The translations under genes and the position numbers were made by a program. The notes under the pieces were generated by a model. It saw only the letters and a program-made list of their open reading frames with translations, did not search any database and was not told the origin of the DNA. Positions 61,426 through 64,000 of a stretch of DNA of 64,000 nucleotides are shown here, in pieces; position 1 is the first letter of the stretch, and every line of letters begins with the position of its first letter. The DNA comes from Rhynchopus euleeides (Eukaryota > Euglenozoa > Diplonemea > Diplonemida > Diplonemidae), in the NCBI GenBank assembly GCA_963210315.1, contig OY723245.1, positions 558,001 to 622,000 of the forward strand, read 5' to 3'.

Positions 61426-62171
61426 CACGGTCACCTACGCAGTCATGCCTGGCTAGGCGTGCCGCTGTGAACAGTTAGGTGCCAAGGCACGCCCTGGAGG
61501 GGTGAGAGAGTGGTGAAGGGTGATGAAGAAGCTCCGACGCGGGGGAGCACTGGCAGGGGTGGTGCTTGCGGGGAGGGGGTGTGGGGGGGCGCGGGGGTGA
61601 GGCGTTGGGTTGAAACCGGCACACCCACCGTTATACTGGGTTCTTCGCAGCCCGATCTAAACATATATAGCGAGTACATTGTCAGCCCCACCCACCCACC
61701 CCGCCCCTCCCGCCCGCCCACTCTTGCTCTAATACATAGGTGCAACGAAGATCCCCTGGTCGTGCAGGAGGCGGAGGCACACATCCCACCCTCGCAAACC
61801 CGTCTGGCGCACTGTACCGCCCAACCCGATAGGGGGTGCAATGTTATGGTGAAACAAATCAACCAACTGCTCCTCAGGCCGTGGCGGTGCGGCACTCCGC
61901 AATGCACACAGCGGCAAGGCGGCAGAACTACAGGTCTTCTGTGCGGGGGTGAGGGGGCGGTGTCACATACACATACACGTGAATCTTTTTCGAGCAGTGT
62001 GGAGCACACCGAGCACCGCACGTTTGGCTGAACGACACTTTCCGCACGAAGATCGCGCAAGTAATAATCAGTTGGTGTCGTTTTTCAACGTATTCTGGCC
62101 GTACTCTTGCAGCACTATTTGAGAGTATGATAACCGAACTCTGCTTGATCCTTTGCCACACATGCATGTTC
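61426..62171. other. Spacer with a possible coding exon
   Basis: Mostly C-rich on plus around 61680-61720; the only protein-like segment is the exon candidate at 61729-61938. Confidence 0.4.
61729..61938 (-). CDS. Possible terminal exon (HNIAPPIGLGG)
   Basis: After a CCCCGCACAG acceptor at 61939 the frame reads KTCSSAALP ... PEEQLVDLFHHNIAPPIGLG and ends VAPMY-stop at 61729. The composition is protein-like. It could be the last exon of the upstream gene (62172-63867), where a GTATGC donor sits at 62188-62183, but the phases do not match (phase 1 donor, phase 0 acceptor), so the link is unproved. Confidence 0.3.
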   Translation of the reverse strand, partial: KTCSSAALPLCALRSAAPPRPEEQLVDLFHHNIAPPIGLGGTVRQTGLRGWDVCLRLLHDQGIFVAPMY

Positions 62172-63867
62172 CTAGGGCTGCATACCATGGCCCGCTAGTG
62201 CACGGTACACTGCTGGGGGTGGTGCTGGGGGGAGTGGCGACTCCAGCGGAAGCGTCCCGCTGCTCGGCGGGGGTGCCTGCACGCCACCCGCACCGCAGGC
62301 AGGGACCTGCAGGGTGGCTGCGGGCGGCGGGTTGGGATGAACGGGGAGAGGCAGGGGCTCGGGCAGCAGGGCTGCCGCTGCAGGGGCTTCCACATGCGGC
62401 TGCGGGGCCCAGTGCTGCATGTTGCGCTGTGCCGTCTCGAGCGCCTCTGTGCGCAGCCTCTGGATGGAGTCGTGGGGCTGATGCACAGGGGGGCTGCTGT
62501 CGTGTGTCAGGAACTCCTTCGGGACGTTCAAATCCAGGATTCGCGCAAGCGCAGTCAGGTCAACCTGTGGTGATACAAGGAAGGGGTGGCTTCACTTCAG
62601 TTCCTCTCTTTGTCTACTATTCACATCGATGCAGACCACGCTTGCATACGCAAGACAACCATTACCGTGTGATGCATGACCTTTCCGCACGAGCTTTTAT
62701 ACACACACAAGAAAACAACGACACGAACCCCCAGCAGGTCAACAATATACGCGTCCAACACACCTGCTTGCTCAGCTCGGCATCGCCTGGCGGGCAGGGC
62801 GAGGGGGCATCGCGGGCCTGTTGCTGGGGCTGGCCCTGCAGCAGCTCCGCCTCGCGGCACGACAGGGCCGTGCTCAGCTGGTGGAGTGCCTCGCGCTGCG
62901 CGCTGCCCTGGTGCACGAGACGCGGCACCATCGCCAGCGCATCGCCTGTGCGTGCACGCTGCTCCTGAATCGACCCACTCTGTTCCTGGATGGCAGCAGT
63001 CTGCTTCGCAATCAGCGAGTCCTTCCGCTTCAGAGCAGCAACAAGCGCCTCCCAGTCCTCACGTGTCGGGGGCACCCACCCGTGGCTGTGCTCCACACAC
63101 TCCTCATGCACAACACCATGCGGCACCCCTGCATCCACAGGCGTCGCGTCGGCAACACGCGATGCCGGCACCGCCGGCAGCGCAAGATGCAGGTCAACCA
63201 GCGGGGGTGGCCTGGGGCTCATCCGCTCCTGCGACGGCGCCACCCCGCGCTGCCTGATGGGCGACGTGTAGGGGCTGTGCACCCGCCCGCCCCCCGCACC
63301 GCCTGGATGGGCGGGGTGGTGCAGCACCACGCTGGTGGAGGGCAGCGACACCGCCACAGGCTGCGGGAGAGACTCCGCCCCTTCGTACTTCAGCTTCAGC
63401 AGCTTCAGGAGCTCCGACTCGTGCCCCCGGTAGGCACCCATCATCGCGCCGATGCACCCCACCTTCGTCGGGTCGTACCGACGGTAGAGCGCTTCGATCG
63501 CAATGCGGTGTTTGCTGCCGTCGTTGAGAGGCACGAGCTCTCTGTCTGTGAAGTATCGACTGCTGTAGCGATTCTCCAGCGATATCAGCAGCGCCTCCAA
63601 CCCACGCGGGTGCCAGTCACGCATGAGGCGTGGCACGCCCGGCAGCTTCGGCGGGCAGTAGGCGCGGTAGAATGCATCCAGCGCAGACCACACTTCGAAG
63701 AAGCGCCACGCGCCATACTTCTCCTCCAGCTTGCGGTACATCAGCTCCTCGCGGCCCCTGTGGGCCATCAGGACTGAAGGGATCATCTGCAGTTTGTCGG
63801 GTGCATACAGCAGGTAGAACACCTGCAGCCGGTCTGAAGGTGTCGCAGCGTCATGTAGATGCGCCAT
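62172..63867 (-). CDS. Helical/coiled-coil protein, two exons
   Basis: Exons 63867-62764 and 62564-62172 with a 199-nt intron (GTGTGT donor), phase 0; 498 residues if it ends at TAG 62172. Residues 1-140 hold two related helical modules around a conserved pattern (YLLYAPDKLQMIPSVLMAHRGREELMYRKLEEKYG and ALYRRYDPTKVGCIGAMMGA..ESELLKLLKLKYEG), i.e. Y-x2-Y-x-P-x-K-(x5-7)-M-A-(Y/H)-x-G-x-E-x-x-L-x-x-x-L-x-x-K-Y. This repeated pattern is common in flagellate genomes, to my recollection; name not known. A Pro-rich linker, a coiled coil (LVAALKRKDSLIAKQTAAIQ) and a Pro-rich C-terminus follow. No enzymatic motif. Confidence 0.65.
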
Positions 63868-64000
63868 AGCGACACGTGCCCCAGGCAGAGGTCGCAGAGG
63901 GGAGATGCAGTTAAAGACTAGAGGGTGATCCCACGATGTGTGCTACGGGGGGCCTCTCATGTGTACGGCCTGTTGAGGGTTGGTGCAGGTAGGTCTGGGG

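Overview
The window looks like nuclear DNA of a free-living flagellate of the Euglenozoa, most likely a diplonemid; this assignment is inferred. Three things support it. All 14 host genes I can support lie on the minus strand, as in a directional gene cluster. Most start codons follow closely behind a pyrimidine-rich stretch ending in AG, the pattern expected of spliced-leader acceptors. Unlike trypanosomatid genes, these carry ordinary short introns: 18 can be placed by reading-frame continuity, 43 to 234 nt long, GT...AG, 14 with GTATG at the donor. Coding regions are GC-rich. Intergenic DNA holds many long G runs (C runs on the coding strand).

Layout: 1-4.9 kb holds a SAP/macro-like gene (cut by the window edge), a tandem duplication, a 5'-truncated non-LTR retrotransposon with target-site duplications, and a dienelactone-hydrolase gene with one in-frame TGA. 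5.3-21.5 kb is ordinary gene space: a mitochondrial helical-repeat protein, a CorA-type Mg transporter, a STIMATE family membrane protein, a two-TM Cys-rich protein, an Aha1/Hch1-type Hsp90 cochaperone, an armadillo protein, RPL29, a small secreted protein, and a CCHC/MIB-like protein; a hAT-like element sits at 19.8-20.4 kb. 23.0-33.2 kb is an unbroken chain of transposons joined end to end at shared TA dinucleotides. 33.7-36.8 kb is a PH/SAM scaffold gene. 37.4-48.4 kb is a second transposon zone with a duplicated two-element unit. 49.2-54.0 kb holds an MFS transporter, a B-box-like protein and a coiled-coil protein. 54.65-56.86 kb is a third copy of a foldback element carrying three further insertions. 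59.0-63.9 kb holds an Akt-like PH/AGC kinase and a helical/coiled-coil protein.

The main finding is a community of terminal-inverted-repeat elements inserted at TA, with the TA duplication proved in several cases by comparing filled and empty copies inside this window. Most families carry a private, repeated, often palindromic 8-20 nt 'word' in their subterminal arms, for example ACATGT-type words in one family, AAACGTTTA in another, CCCATATGGG in a third. Elements nest in each other and abut at shared TAs. The largest complete one (30192-33205) encodes two plus-strand genes, one with no recognisable domain and one with three C2H2 fingers; no known transposase is visible. These proteins, together with an intact small-protein pair in another element, are the best candidates for an undescribed mobile system. 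All identifications are by eye; no database search was run.
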